From Metaphire vulgaris (Eukaryota; Annelida; Clitellata; Crassiclitellata; Megascolecidae), in assembly GCA_018105865.1 (NCBI GenBank), contig CM030832.1:18177519-18241518 (forward strand): a stretch of 64,000 nt of DNA. The letters run 5' to 3'. The stretch's first letter is position 1; each line of letters starts with the position of its first letter. The position numbers and the translations under genes are program-made. Below the pieces are notes generated by a model. It made no database searches and was not told the DNA's origin. It worked only from the letters and a program-made list of their open reading frames with translations. Below are positions 24,093 through 36,900 of this stretch, piece after piece.

Positions 24093-24627
24093 CGCTTATT
24101 TGCCCACCAGAGTTTTGAAGATTAACATTTCTGTGTGGGGAAATGCCTTCAGCGGATGCAACGTAGGCATTTCGGGAACTTTCAGCGCTGACTGATAAAG
24201 CTCGCTGACAATCGTAGCTGACAAATCTTATTTCGCGAAAACGTCCGGAAATTATTGATATTGTGTCTGACTGTCTAAGTACAAGCGAGTTACCGTCTTA
24301 ACGTAATAATACCGTAACGCTATTCCGAATCGCGGAAATTCTCATGATTCTTATCAAGGCAGGTCCCTGTAACTTAGTCAACGTCGCTGGAAATCTGGAA
24401 TCCATTTCTTTCCCATGCATTCCACACACCCGCATTTAAATGTCCCCACCCCTCAATTAAAAACTACAGCTACAGGTTGATACTATACATATACGACGTA
24501 GTATCACTACAAATCCTGTAGCGAATGTCGACTAATTCAATGCGTGCAGTCTGTTGGCTATGCCCAAGCGAATCATTAATTACTAGCCAAAACAGATAAA
24601 TTTGCAATGCGTGGAAAAACTGCTCCA

Positions 24628-24628
<1 letters not shown>

Positions 24629-24697
<69 letters not shown>

Positions 24698-24698
24698 G
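24629..24698. repeat. (AAT)n microsatellite
   Basis: Perfect AAT array; poly-Ile and poly-Leu frames are artefacts. Confidence 0.96.
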
Positions 24699-24699
24699 G

Positions 24700-26213
24700 C
24701 AGCACGTAGCTTTCAGCACATAAACCGAAATAAAGTAACACGAAGGAACAAGCGTCTCTCTGATACATCTGCGCTGGGTGTGGCCAATGGCAACGAAGCC
24801 GTAAATTCGCATTTTTATGGATCAAATTGACTTAATATTTGTGTTAAAGTTACGAATTCGTTGAGTTCCTGAGAATACCGTCAAATGTATTCTCCTTCAG
24901 TTACAACTCAACTGGTCAAAGAGAATTCCACTGGTCAAATATCGCGAAATGTGGCTCTGAAGATATCGGGAAACAATTTCAACCATCAAATTTTCTCTTA
25001 GAGATCGTCCCACGCTAATGGGTTTTTAAAAATTCTGATCCAACTCAGGGTGTTTAAAAATCGTTGATAATTTATAATAAATTTATAATAAATAAAAATA
25101 ATATAATTTTTACAATGCATGTGCTAAGTTCTAATTAATATTATTAGGGCCTATATATAGAATTTCATTTGATGTTTAAATTCCAAGCAACGGCTTCGCA
25201 TTAGCCTAATACCAGATAGACATATTGAGCTTAAGCAACTCAGAAGCTAATTACTGAAATAAGATACTTTGGAGTTGGTTAATTAATTACCGGCCGAACA
25301 GACTCTGAAAGCAGCGACGACGATGAAGAAGACATTGATCAAAGTAAGATGAATTATTTCTTCAAGCGCCATTTCCTTCGTCCAACTATCAGCCTCAGAA
25401 TGTTGAGTCGTTCCGCTGGATGGCGAACGAAGAAGACGCCTAACTTTTTGGCAACAGAAATTCTTCTTTGATCGCAGATGAAACTGAGCAGCGGGTTTCG
25501 CGCCAGCGCTCCTTTTGTTTTCTGAATAGCGTTATTGAACTTTTATAGTGGCGTGAAGGCATCGGCGATTTCCCCGCCTACCGCCGAAATCGCTGACCGA
25601 CGCGGCAACGCGCTTATCTAAAGTTGTATCGAAATACCACAAATGAAATCCATGCTTTTTAGAATTTTACTTGAGTACATGGGTGCAAACACGACCCGTG
25701 TGTCATGTCCTCATGAACTGACATGAGTATTTATGGGAGAGGTCGTGTCCTTATGGCTGTGGACATGGGTGTTTTCTGGCTATAAAATTGATACAATTAC
25801 GTCAGAACCCCAGCATAGCCTTCCCCCGTTATAGTCAGATTTGGCCACGTAATTAATGTTTTCGTGTGTTAACGTAAATTACACAGCGTACACACAAACG
25901 TACGTCAAATAGCTAGGTCTAAGTAAGTAAATTCTCGTGAATTTTTATAGCGCTTTAGGGACAGGTACCGTAGTAGCTGCTTATACACAGGCGTTTAATC
26001 TACCGTTGAAATAGCTATAGCCGAAGTTTAATGGTCAGCCGAGCAAACTCAATTTCAAAGTTCAATCAAAGTGAGAAGCAGTAAGGCAGACTGAAAAGCA
26101 GGAGGCGTAATTTATCTCTAGATTTGATAGTAGGCCTACTAAGGAATTATTGCTGGACAAAATCGACTTCAAAACTGTAATAATTTCAAAATGTAGCCGT
26201 TAGCTATCGTAGG
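24700..26213. other. No supported gene
   Basis: A short acidic stretch at about 25297-25345 (TDSESSDDDEEDIDQ in one frame, followed by GTAAGA) could be an exon, but no partner exon was found. The segment near 25930-26110 (TTTTTATAGCGCTTTAGG) matches LINE-derived DNA near 28395-28500. Confidence 0.4.
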
Positions 26214-26221
26214 CCTACTGC

Positions 26222-26977
26222 CAGTGATGTTAATCCTTGTCCTGGTCCTTGTCTAAGGCAGGACCATTTGAAGTCCTTGTCCTTGTCCTCGTCCTTGGAA
26301 AGTCCTCGTCCTTATCCTCGTCCTTGGGGGTTCGGTCCTGTCCTTATCCTCGTCCTTCCAGATCGGTTCTTGTCCTGGTCCTTGTAACATGAACAATCCT
26401 TATAAGGACCAAATTACTTTATACCATTTTCAAAATTTTTTTGATAATAATGTTCAAGGTAGTAGTATGTGGATTTATATTTACATACTTGCTTTGAGTT
26501 ACTCTAAATTTCATTGTTTCCTTTATTATACCAGTTAAGGAGTTTTATAACCAGTTGAAGTTGATTCTTAAAGAATAACAGAATTCTTTGTTGCCCTCGA
26601 TGTCGGCTCCAGTTTAACGAGTGTTTTTGCAAAGCGGTTTCATAAGTAGACCTCATCGTGCGCGCATTACTGATCACTCAGTGATCAGCTGTTGAAAACA
26701 CTTGTTTATTTGAAATGCAACATTGCTGTTGACTAGTTTATGTTTTACAACATTCTTTTTGCTTTTCTAATTTTGTGATTCAATTGAAGTTGTCTTTGGT
26801 TTTTTCCTTTCTGAACTTTTTGTTAATCCTTGATCCTTGTCCTTAGAGGTCACAGAACTCGTCCTTGTCCTCGTTCTTGGAGGGTTGGTCCTCGTCCTTA
26901 TCCTTGTCCTTGGAGGGTCGGTCTTGTCCTTATCCTCGTCCTTGGAGGGTCGGTCTGTCCTTAAAATAACATCACTG
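26222..26977 (+). mobile_element. hAT-like element with CCTTGTCC arrays at both ends (756 bp)
   Basis: Inverted termini CAGTGATGTTA and TAACATCACTG with a perfect duplication CCTACTGC (26214-26221, 26978-26985). Just inside each end is a minisatellite of six-base units (CCTTGT, CCTCGT), in the same orientation at both ends rather than inverted. No coding capacity was seen. Confidence 0.9.
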
Positions 26978-27379
26978 CCTACTGCAGGCCATTCACTTGA
27001 AAAGATGTCTAGGCTGGCTTGTTCAATAAATGTTCACAAGCGCATTTCAATGGCAATACTAAACATAGTTTTAAAAAGTGAAACTAAAGACAGTCAAGTT
27101 GTACTTCGGCTCATGCAGCAACCCACAAGCTCAGCACAAGACGAATAGTGCCAGCCGATGTTAATATAGAACAAATTATTTAATCTAGAAAGAACAACGG
27201 TCTGTAGTAGGTCCTACTGAATTCTGCAAAAATACCAGTCATGAAAACAATCTTACTGGTCAATATATATCATAATCAGTTTGCTGCAGTGAGAATCCAA
27301 AATGAAGAGAAAGAAAAATCAGAATCAAAAGAGACGTTAGACAAGGCTTTTATTATTCAACCTATACTACTGCATAAAG

Positions 27380-28367
27380 CAGCGCTGTCCAACCTTCATG
27401 CTCTTGCGCGCCGCACAAAAATGTTAGACCCTTGGCGGGCCAAGCAAGTTGTACCACTTAATATGGCATAATTATGATAAATGTATGGCATGCCATATAA
27501 AACTGTTATAAAATAAGCAGAGGCGTCATTTAGGAGTGGGGGCAGGGAAGGTGCCGTGGCCCCAAGGAAATGAAGAAATAATGTATTAAATAAATAAATA
27601 AATGTGAAATGCGCAAAAAATTGCCCAAAAAATGTTAAAAATTTGCCAAAAATGTCTTGCCCCTAAGAAAAGTGTGAAATGACGCCACTGAAAATAAGGC
27701 TATATACGTCTAGTGTAAGACTAAGACTAGGCCTAAGTGTTAACCAAGAAATAAAAAACGTCTTCGGTGGTAACTGCTATAAACAGCTATATTGCTATAA
27801 TATTATCATTTTAACATAGTATTCCAGTTAAAATTAAGTAGCAAGTAAGTATTAGTATTCTATCGGCTTAGTGTCTTAGTTAGACTTAGTAAGACTAGTG
27901 AGTCATTCGATTGATTCTGTTCAATTTCAATCTAATGATCCATTCTATTCTATTGAATGAAGACTTTCTAATCTAGTGCGAGCACTGCGGAGAAGGTTTT
28001 TCTCTAACAATTCTAGTAATATCAATATTAATGCTTGTGGCGCCAAGTCGTATACAAGAAACGAGAGTGTTTTTACATTAGCAAACTGCTGAAAACGGCG
28101 TCAAATTTTAACTGAGTGAGAACGAGACTTGCAGCGAGATGACAAATGTAAGCAAGTTAGTAATAAGTAGCAAATAAGTAAGTTTAATTACTGCCGTCAC
28201 CTGTGGGGTGGATAAGTAAGCAATTTGGTAACCTCCTAGTCCAAGTATAGTCCTATAAAATAACGGTAAAATAACCGGTCCTATAGCAAAAATTGTTATT
28301 TTCCCAAACTCGGTGGCGGGCCGGATGAAACTGATTCGGCCCGCGGGCCGCCAGTTGGACAACCCTG
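27380..28367 (+). mobile_element. hAT element, 988 bp
   Basis: It starts CAGCGCTGTCCAACC and ends CAGTTGGACAACCCTG, with GGCGGGCC blocks inside each end. The duplication GCATAAAG is perfect (27372-27379, 28368-28375). It contains the nested MITE at 27518. No intact transposase. Confidence 0.92.
27518..27691 (+). mobile_element. hAT-like MITE, GGCGTCATTT family (174 bp), nested
   Basis: Termini CAGAGGCGTCATTT and AAATGACGCCACTG with a perfect duplication AAAATAAG (27510-27517, 27692-27699). Inserted inside the hAT element at 27380. It is the parent type of the 33-bp element at 14797; a truncated reverse copy is nested at 44690-44819. Confidence 0.93.
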
Positions 28368-28394
28368 GCATAAAGGCTCGAATTGCTATGGCTT

Positions 28395-28650
28395 AAAAGG
28401 CATCTCGTGAATTTATATAGCGCTTTTGAAGCAGCACAACAGTAGCTGCTTATTCTTAGGCGCTCAGCCTTTCTTAAAATAGCTATGGAAAAGGTGAAAG
28501 ATCGGCCAGGCAATAGTCAATATCCGAAGGGCAGTGAGGCTAGGTTGTTACAGCTATGGAGGGAATGATTTCAGAAAAAAGGAAGGACTTAAGCCTAGAC
28601 CTGAAGACTTGAGGAGATAATGCAGGAATTATAGGAAATGATGATTCAGA
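28395..28650. mobile_element. LINE-derived fragment (TATAGCGCTTT type)
   Basis: GAATTTATATAGCGCTTTTG and the following CAGTAGCTGCTTATTC resemble 25930-25985, and the TATAGCGCT core recurs near 29357. It is non-coding and probably the 3' part of a retroelement family. Confidence 0.4.
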
Positions 28651-28652
28651 TT

Positions 28653-29150
28653 TTATTTTTTTGAAAATGTCCAAGTTTCAATTAGCAACGAAGAAAAGAA
28701 TATTAAGGTGCTATATGTAATATCGGTGTCTATGTACCCATGTGAATGTTGGACAATAACAAAAAAATTGCAAAAGAAAATGAAAGCATCTGAAATGTGG
28801 TGCTTCAGAAGAATCCTGAAAATTAGCTGGAAAGATAAAATAACCTGTGAGGAAACTCTTACGAAAATGGGAAACAGACGAAACCCGATGAAAGAGATTG
28901 CCAAAAGGAAAAGACAATACGTTTGACATCTAATGAGAGGCTCGTGTTCAGGACAAGCGATAAATATCTCGGAAGGGAAATACGAAGGGAATGGAACAAA
29001 AGGGCCACCTCTAAGAACTTGTCTGGAGGACATCAAGAACTGGACGGGCATTGAAAACTACGGAGAACTAAAAAGAATTGCTGAGGACCGAAAAAAGTGG
29101 CGACAACTTGTGTGACAACCAACCTTCGACTCAAATATGGCAAATGATGA
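28653..29150 (+). mobile_element. LINE reverse transcriptase C-terminal fragment with (GAT)n tail
   Basis: Frames read CECWTITKKLQKKMKASEMW, CFRRILKISWKDKITCEETL, then EGKYEGNGTKGPPLRTCLED and ELKRIAEDRKKWRQLV, stop. YGCETWxxTKKxxxKLxAFExWCyRRxLrISW followed by DRxxWRxLV is the conserved thumb/C-terminal region of many LINE reverse transcriptases. One stop separates the two parts. It runs into a GAT/TAT/TGT microsatellite at 29142-29216. Confidence 0.8.
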
Positions 29151-29158
29151 TGATGATG

Positions 29159-29197
<39 letters not shown>

Positions 29198-29216
29198 GTT
29201 GTTGTTGTTGTTGTTA
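29142..29216. repeat. (GAT)n(TAT)n(TGT)n microsatellite
   Basis: Compound trinucleotide array directly after the LINE fragment. Confidence 0.95.
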
Positions 29217-29334
29217 TCAACTTGGCCTATCGTCATTCATCTATTGCTATAAGCTAGTTTTAATATAGTTGGCATGGAAAATGTCTTTTTAACCTTCAAA
29301 TTCAAGCTACAGTGTAGTTATTTATTTATTTAGT

Positions 29335-29725
29335 TAGTTAGTTAATATGCCAACTTATATAGCGCTATAGTCACAGCAGGCCAAGATCAAGAGCGCTTTA
29401 CACATTGCACTTAAACGAGATTTTAAACAAGTGCGTCTTTAGTCTCGTGGCGAACATTTCAAGATTAATCGCGTTGGTTACAAAGTCGGGCAGCTAGTTC
29501 CAGAGAATCGGATTCCCTCCGGATAACAGATCTCTCCCCAAATTCCACTGTTTTAGACGGAAGGGGTACAACCAATTGGATCCGATTAAGGAACGAAGCT
29601 GCCACCGACAATCAGTAAGCGGGGACCTATGCACAAGTTCAGCTAAGTTGACTGGGCAGGCAGGATCATTGAGGGCCCGGAATGTCAGGCAGCATCTCTT
29701 GTAGATGATGCGCTCGAGGATTCGT
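29335..29725 (-). mobile_element. L2/CR1-like LINE C-terminal relic
   Basis: Minus-strand frames give LHWLRILERIIYKR, LTFRALNDPACPVNLAEL, RSLIGSNWLYPFRLK and FATRLKTHLFKISFK with shifts. This is the pattern HWLPIxxRIxYKxxxLxFKAL...FKxxLKTHLF of the LINE C-terminus. It ends at TATAGCGCTATAG, as similar copies do. Confidence 0.6.
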
Positions 29726-30386
29726 AGCCAGTGCAGCTACTTGATTTTATGTTGCTACAGCTATATACTGTTGTTCGGATAGGCAGGGTAGGTCAATCCA
29801 CACCCAACATAGTAAGGCTCCAACCGTTCAATTTAGATTTTTTTTCTTCTCCACCTTTCCTTTTCTGCTTTTCTCTTCATTGCTTCTTTGCTCACACTTC
29901 TTCATTCATTTCCACCCACTTCTCCCAGTCCTATTTTATGATAATTGCAATAGATTTACTCACTTCTCGCCTGAAACAGACATGTATAGATAAAGACACG
30001 ATCCATTTAAAACAACCTTAAATAGAACGCCGACATCTAGCCGACAGAAGCGTATGGAACGATGCCACTTTATCGAGAACATGACATTGTGTTGATACTA
30101 ATAATGGAAAGCATCGATCGACATGAAAGTGTTCACTGTTCAGCCCGTCACAACCTTTGAAAATTGACCTTTCTAGGTGTGACATAACCTTCGCAAGTCT
30201 GAGGAGAGAAAAGATCAGAACAATTATCTGTTTAATTATCTGGTCAGATAGGAAAACTTTTCTTGTGCAAACTCAAACATTTGGAAATGTTGCCCCCGTT
30301 GCCCCGTTGTGCCATATATCAGACTCCAGCCATTGCGTGTGAATGGTTAGAATTTAGATGGTTCAATTGCATGGTCGATTGCGGGG

Positions 30387-30415
30387 CAGTCTGGGTGTCT
30401 ATGACACCCAGACTG
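30387..30415. repeat. Perfect 13-bp inverted repeat with 3-base loop
   Basis: CAGTCTGGGTGTC, loop TAT, GACACCCAGACTG. Could form a hairpin; no function is evident. Confidence 0.8.
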
Positions 30416-31078
30416 TCCGAAAGATGGCATTGCCGTGTGACTGAAACATCTTATATGAGTAACGGAGGGATTCTATTTCTTTTTCTAGATGTTATTGTAA
30501 CTAAATTTTAGTCCTAGCCTTCCTTTCGTTAGTTAGTACACCTCTTTTTACGTTCCTTCGTTTGATTAGATAAGGCGTTGTTGTTGCACTCCGCCATAGC
30601 CGGTGGCAAGCCCTGTTTGAGAAAGGAGGAGCCAAACACACATACAAACACATATAGACGCCCATCGTCTTTTAGACGGACGCGTCTATAAACAAACGCA
30701 ACACACACATATAGGACGTTCTCAGTTCATTCGCCAAATGGCGTCGTGATATATTTTTTACTATGGGTTTTCACGTTTTGCGTTGATCAATACTTTGATC
30801 GATTATTATAATTAAGCTATTGAACTATCGATCACAATTCGATCTTCTTATTGTGCTATATATTAGAGTAACTTACCATCAGAGTTTTAAGAGTATGGCT
30901 TCTTTTGTTTTTAAACGCCATTCGATTTTCTGAATGCGTTTTACACCCCCATTTTTAGTAAGGACCTAGGGTCTTAAGTACCGTCACCATACGGCCCTCG
31001 GGATAGGCTGATACGTTTGAGTTTTTACTCGCGTGGAGGAAGACGACATTCCTCTATAGCCTCGCCCGACTGGAGGTC

Positions 31079-31180
31079 TGCGCCGAGTTTGACTCGTGTC
31101 GAAAGACACTAGAGATCCTCGATTGCCTCTCCAGCCGAGCTGCGCCGAGTTTGACTCGTGTCGAAAGACACTGGAGATCC
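31079..31180 (+). repeat. Tandem pair of a 41-bp unit
   Basis: TGCGCCGAGTTTGACTCGTG and the following CGAAAGACACTRGAGATCCTCG occur at about 31079 and again at about 31140, with one base different. The two are separated by about 19 bp. Confidence 0.85.
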
Positions 31181-32240
31181 TCGTGCCGGGAGACGACATC
31201 CCTCGTCCTACAATCGCCCACTCGATCGACTTCGTCAACCGTCTTCTTGATCGCCTGCTCAATCGAGCAACCGATGACCGTCTAAAGACCGCCATCGGCC
31301 GTCCATCGTCCCCGGAGCTCGATTCTGCTACCTCTGAGGGCCACGTTCCGAGCGGTTCACTGCCGACCTCCTCTGCGAACATTGTTCCTACTACTTCCCT
31401 TCCCATTTTGTTTTGACAGACAGGTATAACTTCCAGAGGAAATTTTCCCGACGATTAAGCACCCATGTACAGGACACGAAATTGACGCAGCTAGTGAGGC
31501 ACAAAGACGTCTTGTAGTTTGCTTTACTCGATGTACTCTCTTCCGAAATAAAACGTTTATGACCGAAAAATACGATTTGTTTTCTGTTCACAGAGGAGCT
31601 GCCCAAATACCAGGGCAGGGGCCCACGTAAAATTTATTATAAGACGATTTTATTCTTGTTACCTAAGGGGTTACTTCTGATTCAGGTTCTCGGGGAATTC
31701 TTCCCTTCATGCTTGCTGAGCCGCTTTTCGTGACTATTGGAATCCCGTAAGAGGAAAATTTCGTAATATTAAACTTTATTCAAAGAATTACATAAAGTCT
31801 TGGTGAAGTTAAAATTTTCTTATTAAGATTGAAATTGAACAGCAACGAGCGTTGGAATTAATTGAGCCGATTTCAAACGCATTGACTTCGCCTTCTAAAA
31901 GCCCTAAGCTCTGATTATAGTTTGGAAAGTCGTCATGATCGTTCTCAACTCGCTTTTACGCTGTATCGTATCTGAAATGTCTTTGCTAAATGATAGATAG
32001 CGGTGCCCTTCTGGCCTAGCGACCCAGATTCTGGTGTATGAGGAATTGGGTGAAAAGGGTTCGCACGGTGCGACTGACTCTTTCTTGACTCTATCTTATC
32101 TTAGTTTATTAGCAGAGATCTAGAAACCCTCTTTATTTACTGAACGCCTACTCACCAATTATATTAATTTCTATCATTGCGCTAAACAAATAAATAATAA
32201 ATAAATAAAGAACTTGCTTCCATGTTAATATCACCCAGTC

Positions 32241-32939
32241 GGTGTCCAGACAAAATCGCGGACGACAAAATAGCGAGACAAAATCGCGGAGACAAAATCG
32301 CAGACGACAAAATAGCGCAAAATAGCGCGAAGCAAGAAACGATAGAGAGCACAACTTTCAATTTAAAATGTTTATTAAAATTCATAAAACACCAAAGCAA
32401 TTATATTATTTGGTTGATAGGAAATACAAGTGCTGGGATTTCCGGGGCGGTTAGAGGGGGGGGTTGAACCCCCAGCTAACTTTGTAACCATCTCAAAATC
32501 GCATAGCAGGTACATGCAGTCTCTGCCCTCTTTTGAATTTCAGTCCGCAAACTTCCCTTCCTCTGGCTCAAATTACACAACGATACTGATTATCTTTAAC
32601 AAGTCATAGCCGAGTAGTTAGTCGATAGGAAAAACGATACTGAATATCCTTCACATAACATAGCCAAAGCAAGAAACGATAGAGAACACGACTTTCAATT
32701 TAACATGTTTATTAAAATTAATACAACTACAAAGCTAATCAAAGACGTAGAAGCATATACTAAACTGTTAAAAATGTCTCTTCATATTAATCAGTAACGT
32801 AGAATTAAATAAGGTCTCTTCATATCAATCAATCACGTCGCTCCGTTCCTATCGCACAATTACGTCGGCGCTATTTTGTCGCTTTTTTGAGCTATTTTGT
32901 CGTGCGCTATTTTGTCGTCCGCGATTTTGTTATTGTACC
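32241..32939. mobile_element. Mutator-like non-autonomous element (699 bp, 9-bp duplication)
   Basis: Inverted termini start GGTGTCCAGACAAAATCGCG and, read in reverse from the right, GGTACAATAACAAAATCGCG, then share GGACGACAAAATAGCG. Both arms contain repeated units CAAAATCGC and CAAAATAGC. The 9-mer CACCCAGTC flanks both sides exactly (32232-32240, 32940-32948). A 9-bp duplication suggests Mutator-like elements; the class is inferred, as no transposase is present. Confidence 0.75.
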
Positions 32940-33939
32940 CACCCAGTCTATCATGGCCTTTCTGACTGATCTTTCCGGGTTGACCTGACTCTAATTCAAT
33001 TTGGATTTGGTGTGCCATCGACTGATGCCGTGGGCATTTTGACAGTGGCACCACAGTAGTTTCCTGATTGATTGGTTCATTTAATACAATTATTATTATT
33101 ATTATACAACGTAGAGATTTATGTGGCAACTAATACAGTGACTGCGTGGACACATTACAAATTATAAATTACAATAGCTCGTGCGAAATAGCCAAGTTTT
33201 AAGATTCTTCTTAAATGCGCATGACTGCCCGGTCCAGGGTCGCCACAAGATATCATTCGATACATACGTGTAATAAATGCGGCATTACCGGTACTTTACG
33301 TCATTCCTCAGTTACAACTGATCATGCTCACGCTTATCGTGTAATAAGTAGCCTCTGAGCTATAAAGAGGAATAATATTGTTGTTACTTGTTGTTACAGG
33401 GTTGTCAAAGCACGTTAAATCATTCACAAAGTGAAGAATCTCTCTGCCATGATCAGCTTTATTAGCCTGATTTTGCCCATTCAGAAAAGTCATTTCATGA
33501 CTAATAAATAAAATTTTAGATTAAATAAACATGAAAATATGTACGTCTTTATATAGAGAATTCATCTTGCCCATGCATCTCCCTGTCCCAAGAAGATCAT
33601 GTATCTTTTGGGTCAACCGCAGATCAGCCACAATCGGTCAACCATAAACAGTCACAACCAGGCCCGTCTTTACGTGTTAAAAATCCGGGGCCGCGCGCAT
33701 CTTAGGGGCCCCGCGCCGCGCGCAAACTTGTTTTGCTTGCTTGCAAACATTGAAAAACGTACGATTACCTCTCTTTTTGCTTGTCAACATCCAAAAACGT
33801 TTGGAGATTATCTTTCTATTATTATTTTTTGCTTGTGAACATTGAAAAACGTTTGAAGATGACCTTTTTTGCTTCAACATCTGATCTTCACATCTAGGGC
33901 CCCGCAGACCGCCAGGTGCCCGGGGCCTCACACAAATTC

Positions 33940-36900
33940 AAATGGTCTTTTATTTTCACAATACATACACAAATGATACAAATAGAAATATATCAGGATA
34001 CATACCTAGTATATTTAATGCAAACTTTAGAAAATTTAACTTTAACTAACTTATACTAAGTACCAAAAAATAAGAAATAAAATGAAAAGGAGCAACAATT
34101 GCATAAATAATTTCTTAGTGACACTGTATGTGAAAATAAGGATTACCTAAGGAATCATAGATCCCGAAAGGTGGTAATCCTAGAAAGAATGAGTATAATT
34201 AAACTAAATACTAGCAAGTGAGGACAAGATTTTAACAGAAAGGTGGAGTTACCTAAATGATCAATAAAGATTAATAATAATTGGCTAAACGAGGTAAATA
34301 AATTAGCTTAAACTGTTGGAATACTTGAGTAAAGATAGGTAGCTGATACTTATTAAATAACAAATTGATACTACTCAATTACAGATTGGTTTTGTAGAAG
34401 ACATTTTTAAAGATTTATCTTAAAATGAGATAAGGTCATAATCGATTTTAAATTAGTGGGAAGAGAATTCCAAGTTCTGGGTCCTGAGTATTTTATCGTG
34501 AATAGTCTAGTATTGGTGTGAGCATAAGGTATATATAGGTTTATGTTATTTCTAAGTATACTGATAGAGCTATTCTTATGCAAATCAAGAAATTTAATGA
34601 TGTAGTAAATAGTGGGTAAAAGATTGTGAATATATTTAAATATAAAGATAGAAGCTTGATATTTGAAAATATTTACCATTTTAAGAATTTTAAATTTTTA
34701 AAATAGATTATCTGTATCCATATATGTACATCCTTTAAATACTAATCTTACCGCTTTGTTCTGTAATATTTGGATTTTATCTATAATAGTCATATAATTA
34801 TTTCCCCAAATGATATTTACATAAGTTAAGTTAGAGTGAATTAATGTAAAATAGAGGTTATGAAGAGCTCTCGGCTCTAAGTAATTTTTATGTGCCTTAT
34901 TATATTCAGATTCTTAGATATTTTATTTGCCAACTGGCCTACATGATCTTTCCAGCTTAATTTTTGATCTAAAATAACGCCCAAAAATTTAGAAGATGAT
35001 GTTTGGTGGATAATTTGGTCATTTATTATTATATTATCAGAAATGAGATAAGGGATTTATTCTTAGGGTTAAATTTTATAAAATTAGTCTTAGAAAGGTT
35101 TTAGTTCCAGTTTATTTAACTTACACCAATTGGATAGTTTTTCCAGCTCTAGATTTATAATCTTAATTAATTCATTGAGGTTAGTATGGCTAGCTATTAC
35201 ATTGGTATCATCTGCAAAAATAATGAATTCAAGGAACGTTGAAACATTTGGAAGGTCGTTTATATATATTAAGAATAGTAGGGTCCCTAAAATGGAACCC
35301 TGCGGGACACCAAATTTAACCATTTTATGTTGAGAGTTAAGATTATTTACACATGTATATTGAAACCTATTATCAAGATAATTTTTAAGCCAATTATATG
35401 AGAGACCCTTGAACCCATAATAGTTTAATTTTTTCAGTAAAATATCATGGTTGATAACATCAAATGCTTTAGTGAGGTCTAGAAAAATACCGATGGTGTG
35501 AGATTTGGATTCAAGATTAGCTGAAACTTTATCAATTAAATATTGAATAGGCATATAAGTAGAATTCATAGGCCTAAAACCAAATTGATAGATAGATAAC
35601 ATATCAAATTTATCAAGATATTTCAAGATTCTATTGAACATTATTTTTTCAAAAACTTTGGAAAATACAGGAAGATTTGATATGGGCCTATAGTTAGATT
35701 CAAGTGATCTATTTCCCGATTTGAAAATTGGGGTTACTTTGGCAATTTTTAATTCATTTGGAAAGAATCCAGATCTAAAAGATGAGTTAATAATATCAGA
35801 AAGGATATCCACTAAATAATCCGCACATTTAATAATAATCTTTTGATTAATGCCATCATATCCTGAAGAGTTCTTATATTTAAGGTTATTTATAGTATCT
35901 AACACTTCAAATGGTGTAGTTGGGAAAATTTGAAATGTTTTATTATTAGGATTATTGATTAGTGTATCTTCAATTTTGGAATTCACTTTGGGTGCATGAA
36001 TTTGGTTTGCTATTTTCTCACCAATTTCAGAAAAGAAATTATTAAATTTATCAGGTACCCGATCAGACGGTTCATAGCTATTATTTTGGTCATCTGAACT
36101 TTTAAGCGATATATATGAAATTTTTTGTTCGTTACTATTAAGAATACTATTTATCACTTTCCACATTTCAGAATTAGAATTTTGACATTTTTGAAGCTTA
36201 TTGGAGTAATAAGTTTTCTGGGCCAGAATTTTTATGGATTTGAATTTATTATTAAATTTATTAAAATTACTTTTATTGGCCGGGGTAGGATCACTTAGAT
36301 ATTTTGTATATAGTTTCGATTTTGTTTTCATAGATTTATATAAAGCAGGTGTCATCCAAGGTTTTTTGAATTTGTTAGCTAGCATAGAGATTTTGATTGG
36401 AAATGCCTCGTTATAATTAGTACAAAATATATTTATAAAAGTTTTGTAGGCCAAGTCAGTATTGTTATCGATGCATGCCTTCTTGACTATACTCCAATCA
36501 ATATTTTTAAGTAAGTCCTTAAATTTCTCAATGGAGAACTGGTTAAAATTCCTATATGAAGTTATTTTCTTTGAGGAATTTACTGAAGGTTTCAGGTTAA
36601 GGGATAATAAGATAGGGCAATGGTCCAAAACATGGTACTTAATGATAGCTGAGTCCATATTATCAGTTGATATATTAGAGTAGAAATTGTCAATTAAAGT
36701 TTGATTATATTCCGTTATTCTCGTGGGTTTGTAAATTAATGGTAATAGACAATTTGATATCATCATGTTTAGGAAATTAGAGGAAAGTTCATGAGAATCA
36801 ACTTTTAAAAGATTTATGTTAAAGTCACCCATAATAATAATATTTTTATTTAGAAAGTTATTATTTAAAAGTATCTCAAGATCATTTGTGATATTTTCAA

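Larger units (their letters stand above)
29730..32231. other. No supported gene
   Basis: Contains a perfect hairpin at 30387-30415 and a GC-richer stretch at 30980-31400 with a 41-bp tandem duplication. The latter has 106-140 codon frames on both strands but no recognised motif, so I do not call a gene. Confidence 0.4.

Noticed and set aside
25290..25350. Acidic exon candidate (DSESSDDDEEDIDQ)
   Set aside because: It has a plausible donor but no acceptor or partner exons that I could defend.
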